Origin: Streptomyces cellostaticus
Lineage (GTDB): Bacteria; Actinomycetota; Actinomycetes; Streptomycetales; Streptomycetaceae
Length of the DNA: 64,000 nucleotides
Direction: 5' to 3'
NCBI RefSeq assembly: GCF_023630175.1
Contig: NZ_JALLIN010000031.1
Location: forward strand, 26,805-90,804
How positions within the stretch are numbered: the first letter of the stretch is position 1; each line of letters opens with the position of its first letter. Below the pieces are notes generated by a model. That model did not search any database and had not been told where the DNA came from. It saw only the letters and a program-made list of their open reading frames with translations. Made by a program: the position numbers and the translations under genes. Shown here in pieces: positions 49,276-57,040 of the stretch.

Positions 49276-50022
49276 CTAGCGGATCTCGAGGATCTTCTCC
49301 CGCATCGCGTAGACCACCGCTTCCATGCGGGAGTGGAGCTGCAGCTTCTCCAGGATGTTGCGCACGTGGTTCTTCACGGTGTTCTCGGAGATGAACAACT
49401 CCTTGGCGATGTCGCGGTTGTTCATCCCCGTGGCGACGAGCTTGAGGACCTCCAGCTCACGATCGGTCAGCCGCGGCGCCGGCACCAGCCGGCGTTCGTC
49501 GGTGCGCTGGATCATCGACTTGAACTCGGTGAGGAGTTTGGAGGCCATGGACGGACTGATCTGCGACTGCCCGTCGGCGACCGCGCGGATGGCGGTGGCC
49601 ACCTCGTCCGTCGAGATCTCCTTGAGCAGGTATCCGGTCGCACCCGCCTTGATCGCGTCGTAGAGGTCGGCCTCCTCGTCGCTGATCGTCAGCATGATGA
49701 TCTTCGCGCTGGGAGCGACCTCCTTGATGGAGGTGCAGGCCTCGATCCCGCCGCGCCTGGGCATCCGTACGTCCATCAGCACGATGTCGGGCAGCAGATC
49801 GGCGGCCTTGTCCACGGCCTCGGCGCCGTCGCCCGCCTCGCCGACGACCTGGATGTCCTCCTCGGCCGCCAGCACGATCTCCAGGCCGCGGCGGAAGAGG
49901 GCGTGGTCGTCCACCACCAGGACTCTGATCGGTTCCTTGCGTGGAGCGTCCGTGTCCTGGTCCGTTCCGATGACACCGTCGCGGGCGTCCGCGTCTCGCA
50001 TCGGTCCGAAGGTGTCCGCCAT
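49276..50022 (-). CDS. Orphan NarL/LuxR-family response regulator
   Basis: A 248-residue regulator starting MADTFGPMRDAD after a near-perfect GGGAGGAAC ribosome binding site. The receiver domain (32-150) has Asp38/Asp39, phosphoacceptor Asp84 in VLMDVRMP, the Thr in MLTISDEE and the Lys in GYLLKEI. The DNA-binding domain (about 180-245) reads LTDRELEVLKLVATGMNNRDIAKELFISENTVKNHV, a LuxR-type helix-turn-helix, in one stretch. No sensor kinase lies next to it, so it is an orphan; in S. coelicolor an orphan regulator at this position has, to my memory, been studied as OrrA. Its 3' end converges with the YcaQ gene. Confidence 0.93.
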   Translation of the reverse strand: MADTFGPMRDADARDGVIGTDQDTDAPRKEPIRVLVVDDHALFRRGLEIVLAAEEDIQVVGEAGDGAEAVDKAADLLPDIVLMDVRMPRRGGIEACTSIKEVAPSAKIIMLTISDEEADLYDAIKAGATGYLLKEISTDEVATAIRAVADGQSQISPSMASKLLTEFKSMIQRTDERRLVPAPRLTDRELEVLKLVATGMNNRDIAKELFISENTVKNHVRNILEKLQLHSRMEAVVYAMREKILEIR

Positions 50023-50164
50023 CGTTCCTCCCCCTGAAGGCTGTGGCCTGCGGTTCTGTGCCATCGCCAACCCAAGGCAGCGGCCCACCGGTTGGGCCGG
50101 TGCGGCCATGATTCCATGCCCGGGCGCCACCTAGGTGACGACCGGGGCGCCCGGTGGGCGCACA

Positions 50165-50206
50165 CCGGTGCCCCTGGGGGCGCACACGCGCTTCCAGGGG
50201 CACCGG
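50165..50206 (-). terminator. Terminator downstream of hpf
   Basis: A perfect 13-bp inverted repeat (ccggtgcccctgg and ccaggggcaccgg) with a 16-base loop, 21 bases past the hpf stop and about 140 bases before the response-regulator start. Confidence 0.8.
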
Positions 50207-50226
50207 ATCAGCTTGTGCCGGATGGA

Positions 50227-50919
50227 TCAGCCACCCAGCGTGCCGCCCGCCGCGGGCGGTTGTGCCTCAGCCACCATCGGGTCGGTGCTGAGGTGGATGA
50301 CGCCGTAGTCGTAGGCGTGTCGCCGGTAGACGACGCTCGGTTCCTTCGTCTCGGAGTCGATGAACAAGTAGAAGTCGTGGCCGACCAGTTCCATCTCGTA
50401 GAGAGCCTGGTCGAGGCTCATCGGGGAGGCGACGTGGGTCTTCTCTCGGACGACGAGGGGGCCTTCGCCCTTGACCTCGAGGGAGCCGATCCTCTTCGTC
50501 GGCACGCCGTCCGTCTCCTCCTCGTGGACGGGCATGCCGTTGCCGTTGAGCGTCGCCGCGCCGGGGACGTGGTCGGCGACCTCGGCCGCCGGGATCCGGC
50601 GTGCGCCACGGCGCGAGAACCGCTTGTCGTGCTGCTTGCGCAGCCTCGCGTCCAGTTTCTCCGCCGCCAGATCGAGTGCCGCATAGGGGTCACTGGCCGC
50701 TGCCTCTGCCCGGATCACCGGACCACGGGAGCGGAGGGTGATCTCCACTCGGTCGCAGCGGTCGGCCTGACGAGGGTTGGGCTCCTTGGACACCTCGACG
50801 TCGAGGCTGATCACCTTGCCATCGAGCTTCTGGATCTTCTCCAGCTTCAGCTTCTCGGCCACGTGCTTGCGGAACCGCTCGGGCACCTCGGTCTTGCGGC
50901 CCTTGACGACGATGTCCAC
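50227..50919 (-). CDS. hpf: Long-form ribosome hibernation promoting factor
   Basis: A 230-residue long HPF. The N-terminal domain (VDIVVKGRKTEVPERFRKHVAEKL through EITLRSRGPVIRAEA and DPYAALDLAAEKLDARLRKQHDK) binds the decoding site. A linker of about 70 residues leads to the C-terminal dimerisation domain (MSLDQALYEMELVGHDFYLFIDSETKEPSVVYRRHAYDYGVI, here in two parts), which pairs two ribosomes into 100S particles in stationary phase. The GTG start at 50919 has GGAG six bases upstream and gives the expected length; an in-frame ATG at 50952 is possible. It is transcribed alone, with a 313-base upstream region. Confidence 0.93.
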   Translation of the reverse strand: MDIVVKGRKTEVPERFRKHVAEKLKLEKIQKLDGKVISLDVEVSKEPNPRQADRCDRVEITLRSRGPVIRAEAAASDPYAALDLAAEKLDARLRKQHDKRFSRRGARRIPAAEVADHVPGAATLNGNGMPVHEEETDGVPTKRIGSLEVKGEGPLVVREKTHVASPMSLDQALYEMELVGHDFYLFIDSETKEPSVVYRRHAYDYGVIHLSTDPMVAEAQPPAAGGTLGG

Positions 50920-51232
50920 GCAGAACTCCGTTCCCGGATCGCTCCGCTCCATCGGCGGAGCATCTCCCTTTTGCACCAGGTCCCGGTGAGCACCGGAACC
51001 TCGGACTCGGTGACTTCCACCTCCTCCTCCCCCATGGGCAAGATCTCCACCCACCGGCGCGGGTCAATGCGGAAAACCCGCTGCACGGCATTCCGATTGA
51101 AGAGGTGTGGCCTGCGCCTTTCCTCACAACCGAACATATCTCGCCCGGACGGATGTCGTCACCCTCTACTGCGGCGTACCTCCGTTCAAGTGAATTGACC
51201 CCGTTACTACCTGCAACGATGCAACTTCGCGC
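50920..51232. other. Upstream region of hpf
   Basis: 313 bases holding the hpf promoter, between hpf and comF on the same strand. The part at 51170-51240 is AT-rich for this genome. A minus-strand open frame starting at ATG 51137 runs 97 codons into the hpf start. Its middle (RVFRIDPRRWVEILPMGEEE, then VEVTESEVPVLTGT) looks somewhat protein-like, but I do not call it a gene. Confidence 0.45.
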
Positions 51233-52102
51233 TCAGTTCCTGCTTATTCCGAAAGAATCCCGGGGAGCGGCGATCACGGCTGCGCGGAGCGTCTCTCCGG
51301 CGGCGTTCCGTGCCGCATTTTCCGGTGCACCATGCACCCACTGCTCCTTCTCCGGTCGTGCTCCGATCCTTCGTTCCTCCCTACCTTCCCGGGTTGCGGC
51401 CGTGTACACAGCGGTTGCGCCATCGCGGTGGACCGCGAGCGCCTCCCGCAGAGCCCGCGCCGCCTCCGCGAGACTCGCTCCGGTGGTGATCAGGTCGTCG
51501 ACGAGCACCACGCGTCCCGCGGCCAGCAGCCGCAGCCCGCCCGCCGTCACCTCCAGTGCCCCCGCGAGGTTCTCCAGCCGCCCGCGCGCGTCGAGTCCCG
51601 CCTGGTCCGCCACCGTCCGCCGCTGCCGCAGCACGGAAGCCACCCGGGCCGGTGTGCCGGTGCTCCGCAGCGCCCCGGCCGCCGCGAGCGCCATCCGCCG
51701 CACCGGATCGTGCCCGCGTGCCCGCACGGCCCGGCGGGCCGAGGGCACGGGCACGAGCAGCACGGTCGCCGGCCCCCGCCCTACCGGCGGCACGGCGCCG
51801 GGAAGGACCGGTCCGAGCCCCGCGCGCACGGCGTCCGCCAGAGCCGCTCCGAGGACTCCCGCGAGCGCCAGCGCGCCCCGCTCCTTGTGGGCGAGGAGCA
51901 ACTCGCGTACCGCTCCTCCATAGGGGGCCGCCGCGTGCACCACCGGCAGCCCGGGCGGCTCCGGCAGCGGCCGCACCCGGCGCGGCGGAACCGCCCCCAG
52001 GAGTGCGCGGCAGCGCGCGCACAGCGCCGTACGCGGTGCCCCGCAGCCCGCGCAGTCGGTCGGCAGCACCAGGTCGGTGAGGTCCCGCCACCACCCCCGC
52101 AT
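51233..52102 (-). CDS. ComF-family phosphoribosyltransferase-like protein
   Basis: A 289-residue ComF/GntX-type protein. The N-terminus holds a four-cysteine zinc finger (CAGCG then CARCR, about 11 residues apart). A helical part with LLLAHKERGALAL follows, then PVPSARRAVRARGHDPVRRMA and the phosphoribosyltransferase loop RVVLVDDLITTGASL. In naturally competent bacteria ComF helps to import single-stranded DNA; in Streptomyces its role is unknown. The last 50 residues are a low-complexity extension. ATG at 52102 begins MRGWWRDLTDLVLPTDC, the family's usual start. It lies 77 bases after lpqB on the same strand. Confidence 0.88.
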   Translation of the reverse strand: MRGWWRDLTDLVLPTDCAGCGAPRTALCARCRALLGAVPPRRVRPLPEPPGLPVVHAAAPYGGAVRELLLAHKERGALALAGVLGAALADAVRAGLGPVLPGAVPPVGRGPATVLLVPVPSARRAVRARGHDPVRRMALAAAGALRSTGTPARVASVLRQRRTVADQAGLDARGRLENLAGALEVTAGGLRLLAAGRVVLVDDLITTGASLAEAARALREALAVHRDGATAVYTAATREGREERRIGARPEKEQWVHGAPENAARNAAGETLRAAVIAAPRDSFGISRN

Positions 52103-52142
52103 GCGCAGTACTGTGCCGGGGTCCGCGACGGGGCGCCACCCC

Positions 52143-52165
52143 TGTGGACAGCGCCCTGTGGACAA
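52143..52165 (-). other. Pair of DnaA-box-like sequences
   Basis: On the minus strand TTGTCCACA (52157-52165) is the exact Streptomyces DnaA-box consensus, and CTGTCCACA (52143-52151) differs at one base. They point the same way, 14 bases apart, in the 77-base gap between lpqB and comF. Both lie in a direct repeat, ccctgtggaca on the plus strand. Confidence 0.55.
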
Positions 52166-52179
52166 CCGGCCGGCCCGGT

Positions 52180-54015
52180 TCAGCCCGGGTAGACCGGTGC
52201 CGTTCCGTCCTTGTCGACCTTCTGCCACTGCGCCCCGGACGGCAGCCGCACGACCCCGTCGTCCTCCGAGTAGGCCACCAGCGGCGCCCGCTCGTCCTCG
52301 GACGCGGCGATCGACAGCACGCCGGACAGCGCGGCCGGCGCGGGACCGTGCAGGGCGGAACCGTCGACCTGCACGTAGCGCATCTGGTGCACACCGCCCT
52401 GTTCGAGGCCGACGGCGACCAGCCGGCTGTCCCCCGCCCAGGACATCGCGGTGATCTGTTCCAGGTCGGGCGCGGCGGAACGCAGTTCGACGACCGCGGG
52501 ACCGTCCCCGGAGCCCTGGTCGCGTGCGACCCGGCCGATGAGCAGCGACTGCTTGCCGTCCTTCTCCACGACCAGCGCGATCCGCGCCCCGTCGGCGGCC
52601 ACCCGCACGTCCCTGATGTGTCCGGGCAGCTCGGGGACGGTGACCCGTACGGGTTTGCCGGCGCCCCGCTCCAGGACGTACAGCCGAGGATCGCGCGGGT
52701 CGCGGTCGGCGACCCACAGGTCGCCGCCGGCGTCCCAGCTCGGCGTGGTGAGCCGGTCGTCCGGCGTCACGCCCTGGCTGCTGAGCACCGGGTCCTCGAG
52801 CCGGCCGTCCGGCTCCAGCGAGGACACGTACAGGTTCGTGGCGTCGGCCCCGATCCCGGCGACGGTGCGCTCGTCCCGCGAGACGGCCACCGACCGCAGC
52901 GACCGCTCACCCCGGCCCAGCGGGCCCGGCACCGGGACGGCGCCGGTCCCGGTGCCGGCGGCGGGCAGCCGCACCAGCCGGTGCTTGCCGTCGAGGAAGT
53001 AGAGGTTCTCGGGGTGCTGCGCCGACGCATGCCAGGCGGCCGACTCGGCGGCCTCCTCCCTCAGGTCGCACAGCCGGTGCCCGCCGGGTGCCTGGAGCTC
53101 GACCGACTCCAGCGTCGGCGTCAGGTTCCGCAGCGTGAACAGGAGCTGGGTCGCCATCTCCGTGCACCGGGCGGGCCCGATCCGGGAGACCTTGGCGTTC
53201 AGCGGCACGGTCAGCCTGTTCTGGTCGTCCGGAGCGAGCTCCGACACCCCCTTCCGCAGGGCGGTGCCCGTCGGGAAGCTGGACCTGACCACCGGCTCGA
53301 GCCAGCTCGTGGGCCCGGCCAGCAGGGACCGGACCACCTGGGTCATCGGATCCACCTTGCTGCGGACGAACACCGGATCGGCGACCGCGACCGGCTGCCC
53401 GGTCGTCCTGACCGTCGTGCCGGAGGCGAAGTAGTACTTGCCGACCGACGTGTAGTTGCGCTGGAAGTCCGACTTGCCCATGACGACGCCCTGCGGCAGC
53501 GCGTCGATGCGCCACTGCCCGCTCTTGGCGTCCTTGGCGAGGTGCACCCGGTTGCGGTAGGACCCGTCGGCGGGCGCGTAGGCCTGCTGTGCGTCGACGG
53601 TGGCGACCCTGGTGCCCGCGAGGACGTAGGTGAGCGTGTCGGCAGCCTCCTGGCCGGCCGGCTGGTGGTCGGGCACGACGCTCGGGCCGTTCGCCAGGAC
53701 CGTGGCCGACCGCTCCGGCCGCCATGTGCGCGCCGCGTCGGCCGTCAGGTACTTGCGCGCGGTGTCGTACTCCGGGTCGTCGCTGGTCAGTGCCTCCAGG
53801 AAGCCCTGCATGATCTCGCTGGGCTCGGCGTCCTCGGCGGGCGGCATGGCGAAGACGCGCACGCCGGTGTCCTGCCGGGGCGTGGACTCGACGTCCCGGA
53901 GATCCCCCCTGTCGGGCATGGACGCGCATCCGGACAGCAGAACGGCCCCGCAGACTGCGTAGGCCACCGCGCGTCCCGGCAGGTGCCGGGCACCCCTCCC
54001 GCGGTCATCGCCCAC
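52180..54015 (-). CDS. lpqB: Lipoprotein LpqB, partner of the MtrAB system
   Basis: A 611-residue lipoprotein. GTG at 54015 follows GGGGAGG; the lipobox is LLSGC with Cys30 the anchor. A GerMN-like domain follows at about 150-330 (VAVADPVFVRSKVDP, SLLAGPTSWLEPVVRSSFP), then a beta-propeller (FLDGKHRLVRLPA, SVAVSRDERTVAGIG, WDAGGDLWVADRDP, AMSWAGDSRLVAVGL). In mycobacteria LpqB binds the extracytoplasmic part of MtrB and tunes MtrA phosphorylation. It overlaps the mtrB stop by 11 bases, so it is the third gene of mtrA-mtrB-lpqB and is co-translated. Length and order are as in other Streptomyces. Confidence 0.96.
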   Translation of the reverse strand: MGDDRGRGARHLPGRAVAYAVCGAVLLSGCASMPDRGDLRDVESTPRQDTGVRVFAMPPAEDAEPSEIMQGFLEALTSDDPEYDTARKYLTADAARTWRPERSATVLANGPSVVPDHQPAGQEAADTLTYVLAGTRVATVDAQQAYAPADGSYRNRVHLAKDAKSGQWRIDALPQGVVMGKSDFQRNYTSVGKYYFASGTTVRTTGQPVAVADPVFVRSKVDPMTQVVRSLLAGPTSWLEPVVRSSFPTGTALRKGVSELAPDDQNRLTVPLNAKVSRIGPARCTEMATQLLFTLRNLTPTLESVELQAPGGHRLCDLREEAAESAAWHASAQHPENLYFLDGKHRLVRLPAAGTGTGAVPVPGPLGRGERSLRSVAVSRDERTVAGIGADATNLYVSSLEPDGRLEDPVLSSQGVTPDDRLTTPSWDAGGDLWVADRDPRDPRLYVLERGAGKPVRVTVPELPGHIRDVRVAADGARIALVVEKDGKQSLLIGRVARDQGSGDGPAVVELRSAAPDLEQITAMSWAGDSRLVAVGLEQGGVHQMRYVQVDGSALHGPAPAALSGVLSIAASEDERAPLVAYSEDDGVVRLPSGAQWQKVDKDGTAPVYPG

Positions 54016-56098
54016 GAAATGCCTCCCCTGGCTCGGTCGCGTCCTCGGATCCGGCCCGATCCGGGCGGCCCGTGTCTGTGTCGGCCGCCTGCGGCGGGCC
54101 GCTTCGGTCCCCGGGGCGCCGGGCGCCTGCGGCGGGCCGCGGCACCACGCGCGCGCCGTTGCCGTTGCCGGGCAGCGCGCTCGGGTCGACGGCGGGTGTC
54201 GCCGCGGCAAGACCCGAGGCGCGCGCGGGCAGCGGCGGCACCTGGCCGCCGCCCGGCTGCACCGGGACGGTCGCCCGCTTCTCCTGGCTCCCGCGGGCCA
54301 GGCCCGCGTCGTCGAGTCCGCGGTTGCGCCGCGAGTCCTTCGGCTCCAGCGGTATCGGCGAGCCCCGCAGTGGTTCGTCCGCGGTGCGCGGCAGCGTCAG
54401 CCGGAACTGGGAGCCGCCGCCGGGCTCGCCCCAGGCCTGCAGCCAGCCGCCGTGCAGACGGGCGTCCTCCAGGGCGATCGACAGGCCGAGGCCGGTACCG
54501 CCGGTGGTGCGCGCGCGTGCCGGGTCGGCCCGCCAGAAGCGGCTGAAGACGCGGGTCGCCTCACCGGGCTTGAGGCCCACACCGTAGTCGCGCACCGCCA
54601 CGGCGACCGCGCCGCCCGCGGCGGCGAGCCGGACGACGACGTCCCTGCCCTCGCCGTGCTCGACGGCGTTGACGACGAGGTTGCGCAGGACGCGCTCCAC
54701 GCGCCGGGCGTCGGCCTCGGCGACGACGGGCTGCTGGTCGCCGGTCACACGGATACGGGTGCCCTTGCGCTCGGCGAGCGGCTCGGCGCCGCCGACCACC
54801 CGGCGCACCACCTCCCGCAGGTCGATCGGCTCGGCCTCCAGCGCCGCGGCGCCCGCGTCGAAGCGGCTGATCTCCAGCAGGTCCGCGAGCAGCGACTCGA
54901 ACCGGTCGAGCTGGTCGGCGAGCAGCTCGGCCGACCGGGAGGTCACCGGGTCGAAGTCCTCGCGGGCCTCGTGGATGACGTCGGCGGCCATCCGCACGGT
55001 CGTCAGCGGTGTGCGCAGCTCGTGGGAGACGTCGGAGACGAACCGCCGCTGCATGCGCGACAGGTCCTCCATCTGCTGGATCTTCACCTGCAGGTTCTGC
55101 GCCATCTTGTTGAAGGCCTCGCCCAGGCGGGCGATGTCGTCCTCGCCGGTGACCTTCATCCGCTCCTGCAGCCGCCCGGCGGACAGCCGCTCCGCGACAC
55201 CGGCCGCCATCCGCACCGGCGTGACCACCTGCCGCACCACCAGCCAGGCGATCGCCCCGAGCAGGACGACGACGAAGAGTCCCGCGGTCGCGAGCGTGCC
55301 CTTGACCAGGCTCAGGGACTTCTCCTCCTGCGTGAGCGGGAAGAGGTAGTACAGCTCGTAGGGGTGGCCGTTGGGATCGTTGACCTGCTTGCCGATGACC
55401 AGCCCCGGCTGGGACTCCTTGGCGTTGGAGTAGACGATCCGGGTGTAGCTCTGCGCGGCCGTCGTGCTGCTGTTGACGCGGTCGCGCAGGTCGGCGGGCA
55501 CGCTGGAGGAGGGGTTGACGTTCCCGGAACCGCGCGGGCTGCGGCCGCCCCCGCTGTCGTCGCCCACGGGCAGCGTCACGACGTCGAACGCGCCGGCGCC
55601 GCCACTGGACAACGACTCGACGAGGTCGCTCATCCACTGGATGACGTTCTGCGACTGCCGCCCGTCGGTGGTTTCGGTGTCGTCGCCGCTCACCGGGGCC
55701 GTGCCGGTGCCGCCGGCGGCCTCGTCGGCCTTCTGCCTGGCCACGGCGAAGCCTCCGGTGGCCTGGCTCTGCGACGCGTTGACCTTCGCGTCCAGCAGAC
55801 CGTTGCGCACCTGGCCGATGACGACGAAGCCCAGCAGCAGGACGACGCCCAGCGACATCAGCAGGGTCGTGGCGACGACCCGGAGCTGGATGTTGCGCCG
55901 CCACAGCCGCATGACCGGCAGCAGCGGACGCCGCACCCAGCGCATGACCAGGCGGAGGACCGGGCTGCCCTGGACCCCGCCCTGCAGCAGACCGCCCTCG
56001 AAGAGGCGTCCCCAGCGCGAACCCGCCGCGCGGCCGACAGGCCGCTGCGGACGGGCCCCGGACCGGCCGGGGGCCGTAGCGGCGCTGTCCCCGGACAT
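54005..56098 (-). CDS. mtrB: Sensor histidine kinase MtrB
   Basis: A 697-residue sensor kinase. Membrane helices lie at about 71-93 and 269-289, with a 175-residue external sensor region between them. A HAMP linker (about 290-342) precedes the phosphoacceptor motif VSDVSHELRTPLTTVR with His359. The ATPase part has N-box NLVVNAVEHGEGR, G1 VRDYGVGLKPGEA, G2 GGTGLGLSIALEDA. The 120-residue C-terminal tail is Pro/Gly/Arg-rich and disordered. Start ATG at 56098 is one base after the mtrA stop. In actinobacteria it senses the envelope and cell cycle and phosphorylates MtrA. Confidence 0.97.
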   Translation of the reverse strand: MSGDSAATAPGRSGARPQRPVGRAAGSRWGRLFEGGLLQGGVQGSPVLRLVMRWVRRPLLPVMRLWRRNIQLRVVATTLLMSLGVVLLLGFVVIGQVRNGLLDAKVNASQSQATGGFAVARQKADEAAGGTGTAPVSGDDTETTDGRQSQNVIQWMSDLVESLSSGGAGAFDVVTLPVGDDSGGGRSPRGSGNVNPSSSVPADLRDRVNSSTTAAQSYTRIVYSNAKESQPGLVIGKQVNDPNGHPYELYYLFPLTQEEKSLSLVKGTLATAGLFVVVLLGAIAWLVVRQVVTPVRMAAGVAERLSAGRLQERMKVTGEDDIARLGEAFNKMAQNLQVKIQQMEDLSRMQRRFVSDVSHELRTPLTTVRMAADVIHEAREDFDPVTSRSAELLADQLDRFESLLADLLEISRFDAGAAALEAEPIDLREVVRRVVGGAEPLAERKGTRIRVTGDQQPVVAEADARRVERVLRNLVVNAVEHGEGRDVVVRLAAAGGAVAVAVRDYGVGLKPGEATRVFSRFWRADPARARTTGGTGLGLSIALEDARLHGGWLQAWGEPGGGSQFRLTLPRTADEPLRGSPIPLEPKDSRRNRGLDDAGLARGSQEKRATVPVQPGGGQVPPLPARASGLAAATPAVDPSALPGNGNGARVVPRPAAGARRPGDRSGPPQAADTDTGRPDRAGSEDATEPGEAFRGR

Positions 56099-56099
56099 G

Positions 56100-56789
56100 T
56101 CAGCTCGGTCCGGCCTTGTAGCCGACACCACGGACGGTCACCACGATCTCCGGCCGCTCCGGGTCCTTCTCGACCTTGGAGCGCAGCCGCTGGACGTGCA
56201 CGTTGACGAGCCGCGTGTCGGCGGCGTGCCGGTAGCCCCACACCTGCTCGAGCAGCACCTCGCGGGTGAACACCTGCCACGGCTTGCGGGCGAGCGCGAC
56301 CAGCAGATCGAACTCGAGCGGGGTGAGCGCGATCGACTGCCCGTCCCGCTTCACCGAGTGCCCGGCCACGTCGATCACCAGGTCACCGATGGTGAGCTGC
56401 TCCGGCGCCGGCTCCTCCGACCTGCGCAGCCGCGCCCGGATGCGGGCCACCAGTTCCTTCGGCTTGAACGGCTTCACGATGTAGTCGTCGGCGCCCGACT
56501 CCAGGCCCACGACGACGTCCACGGTGTCGCTCTTGGCCGTGAGCATCACGATCGGTACCCCGGACTCGGCCCGGATCAGCCTGCACACCTCGATGCCGTC
56601 CCGGCCGGGCAGCATCAGGTCGAGCAGTACCAGGTCGGGCTTGGACTCCCGGAAAGCGGCCAGCGCCTTGTCGCCGTCGGCTACGAAAGACGGCTCAAAA
56701 CCTTCACCACGCAGCACGATCCCGAGCATCTCGGCCAGTGCGGTGTCGTCGTCGACGACAAGGACTCGTCCCTTCATAAACGACATCAT
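56100..56789 (-). CDS. mtrA: Response regulator MtrA
   Basis: A 229-residue OmpR/PhoB-type regulator. Acidic pocket VVDDDTALAE at 11-20, phosphoacceptor Asp57 in LVLLDLMLPG, Thr in MLTAK and Lys in DYIVKPFKPKEL are all present. The winged helix ends LEFDLLVALARKPWQVFTREVLLEQVWGY and RLVNVHVQRLRSKVEKDP. In Streptomyces MtrA controls development, cell-wall and antibiotic genes. Starts at 56789 (MMSFMKG) or at the third Met are both plausible. It leads the operon mtrA-mtrB-lpqB. A 14-bp palindrome lies 31 bases upstream. Confidence 0.97.
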   Translation of the reverse strand: MMSFMKGRVLVVDDDTALAEMLGIVLRGEGFEPSFVADGDKALAAFRESKPDLVLLDLMLPGRDGIEVCRLIRAESGVPIVMLTAKSDTVDVVVGLESGADDYIVKPFKPKELVARIRARLRRSEEPAPEQLTIGDLVIDVAGHSVKRDGQSIALTPLEFDLLVALARKPWQVFTREVLLEQVWGYRHAADTRLVNVHVQRLRSKVEKDPERPEIVVTVRGVGYKAGPS

Positions 56790-56819
56790 CCCATTCTCGT
56801 AACGACGACAGAGGCGCAG

Positions 56820-56833
56820 GTGAGCAGGCTCAC
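56820..56833 (-). promoter_or_regulatory. Palindrome upstream of mtrA
   Basis: gtgagc-ag-gctcac, a perfect 14-bp palindrome with a 2-base centre, 31 bases upstream of the mtrA start codon and flanked by cag and ctg. On the minus strand a GTTACG half-site (56799-56804), similar to MtrA-type half-sites, lies nearer the gene. It may be an operator for autoregulation. Confidence 0.4.
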
Positions 56834-56979
56834 TGACCTGTGACGATAGTCGTACCGAGCCGTCACTGTCTGCCCCCGGCCCCGCCGGGCCCCCCGATCA
56901 CGCCGCGCGACGGCGTGGACCGCCGGGCCCGGGCGGTCGGCGGGCGCGCGGCCGGGCCGCTCCGGCCTCGCCCCCGCCG

Positions 56980-57021
56980 CGGCTCCTGCGTCCCGCTCCT
57001 CGCCGCGGAACGGAGGAGCCG
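56980..57021 (-). terminator. Possible hairpin downstream of mtnA
   Basis: cggctcct (56980-56987) and aggagccg (57014-57021) pair perfectly, with a 26-base loop that can itself pair partly. It is 20 bases past the mtnA stop. The stem is weak for a Streptomyces terminator. Confidence 0.35.
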
Positions 57022-57040
57022 CCGCCGGTCGCCTCGTGCC

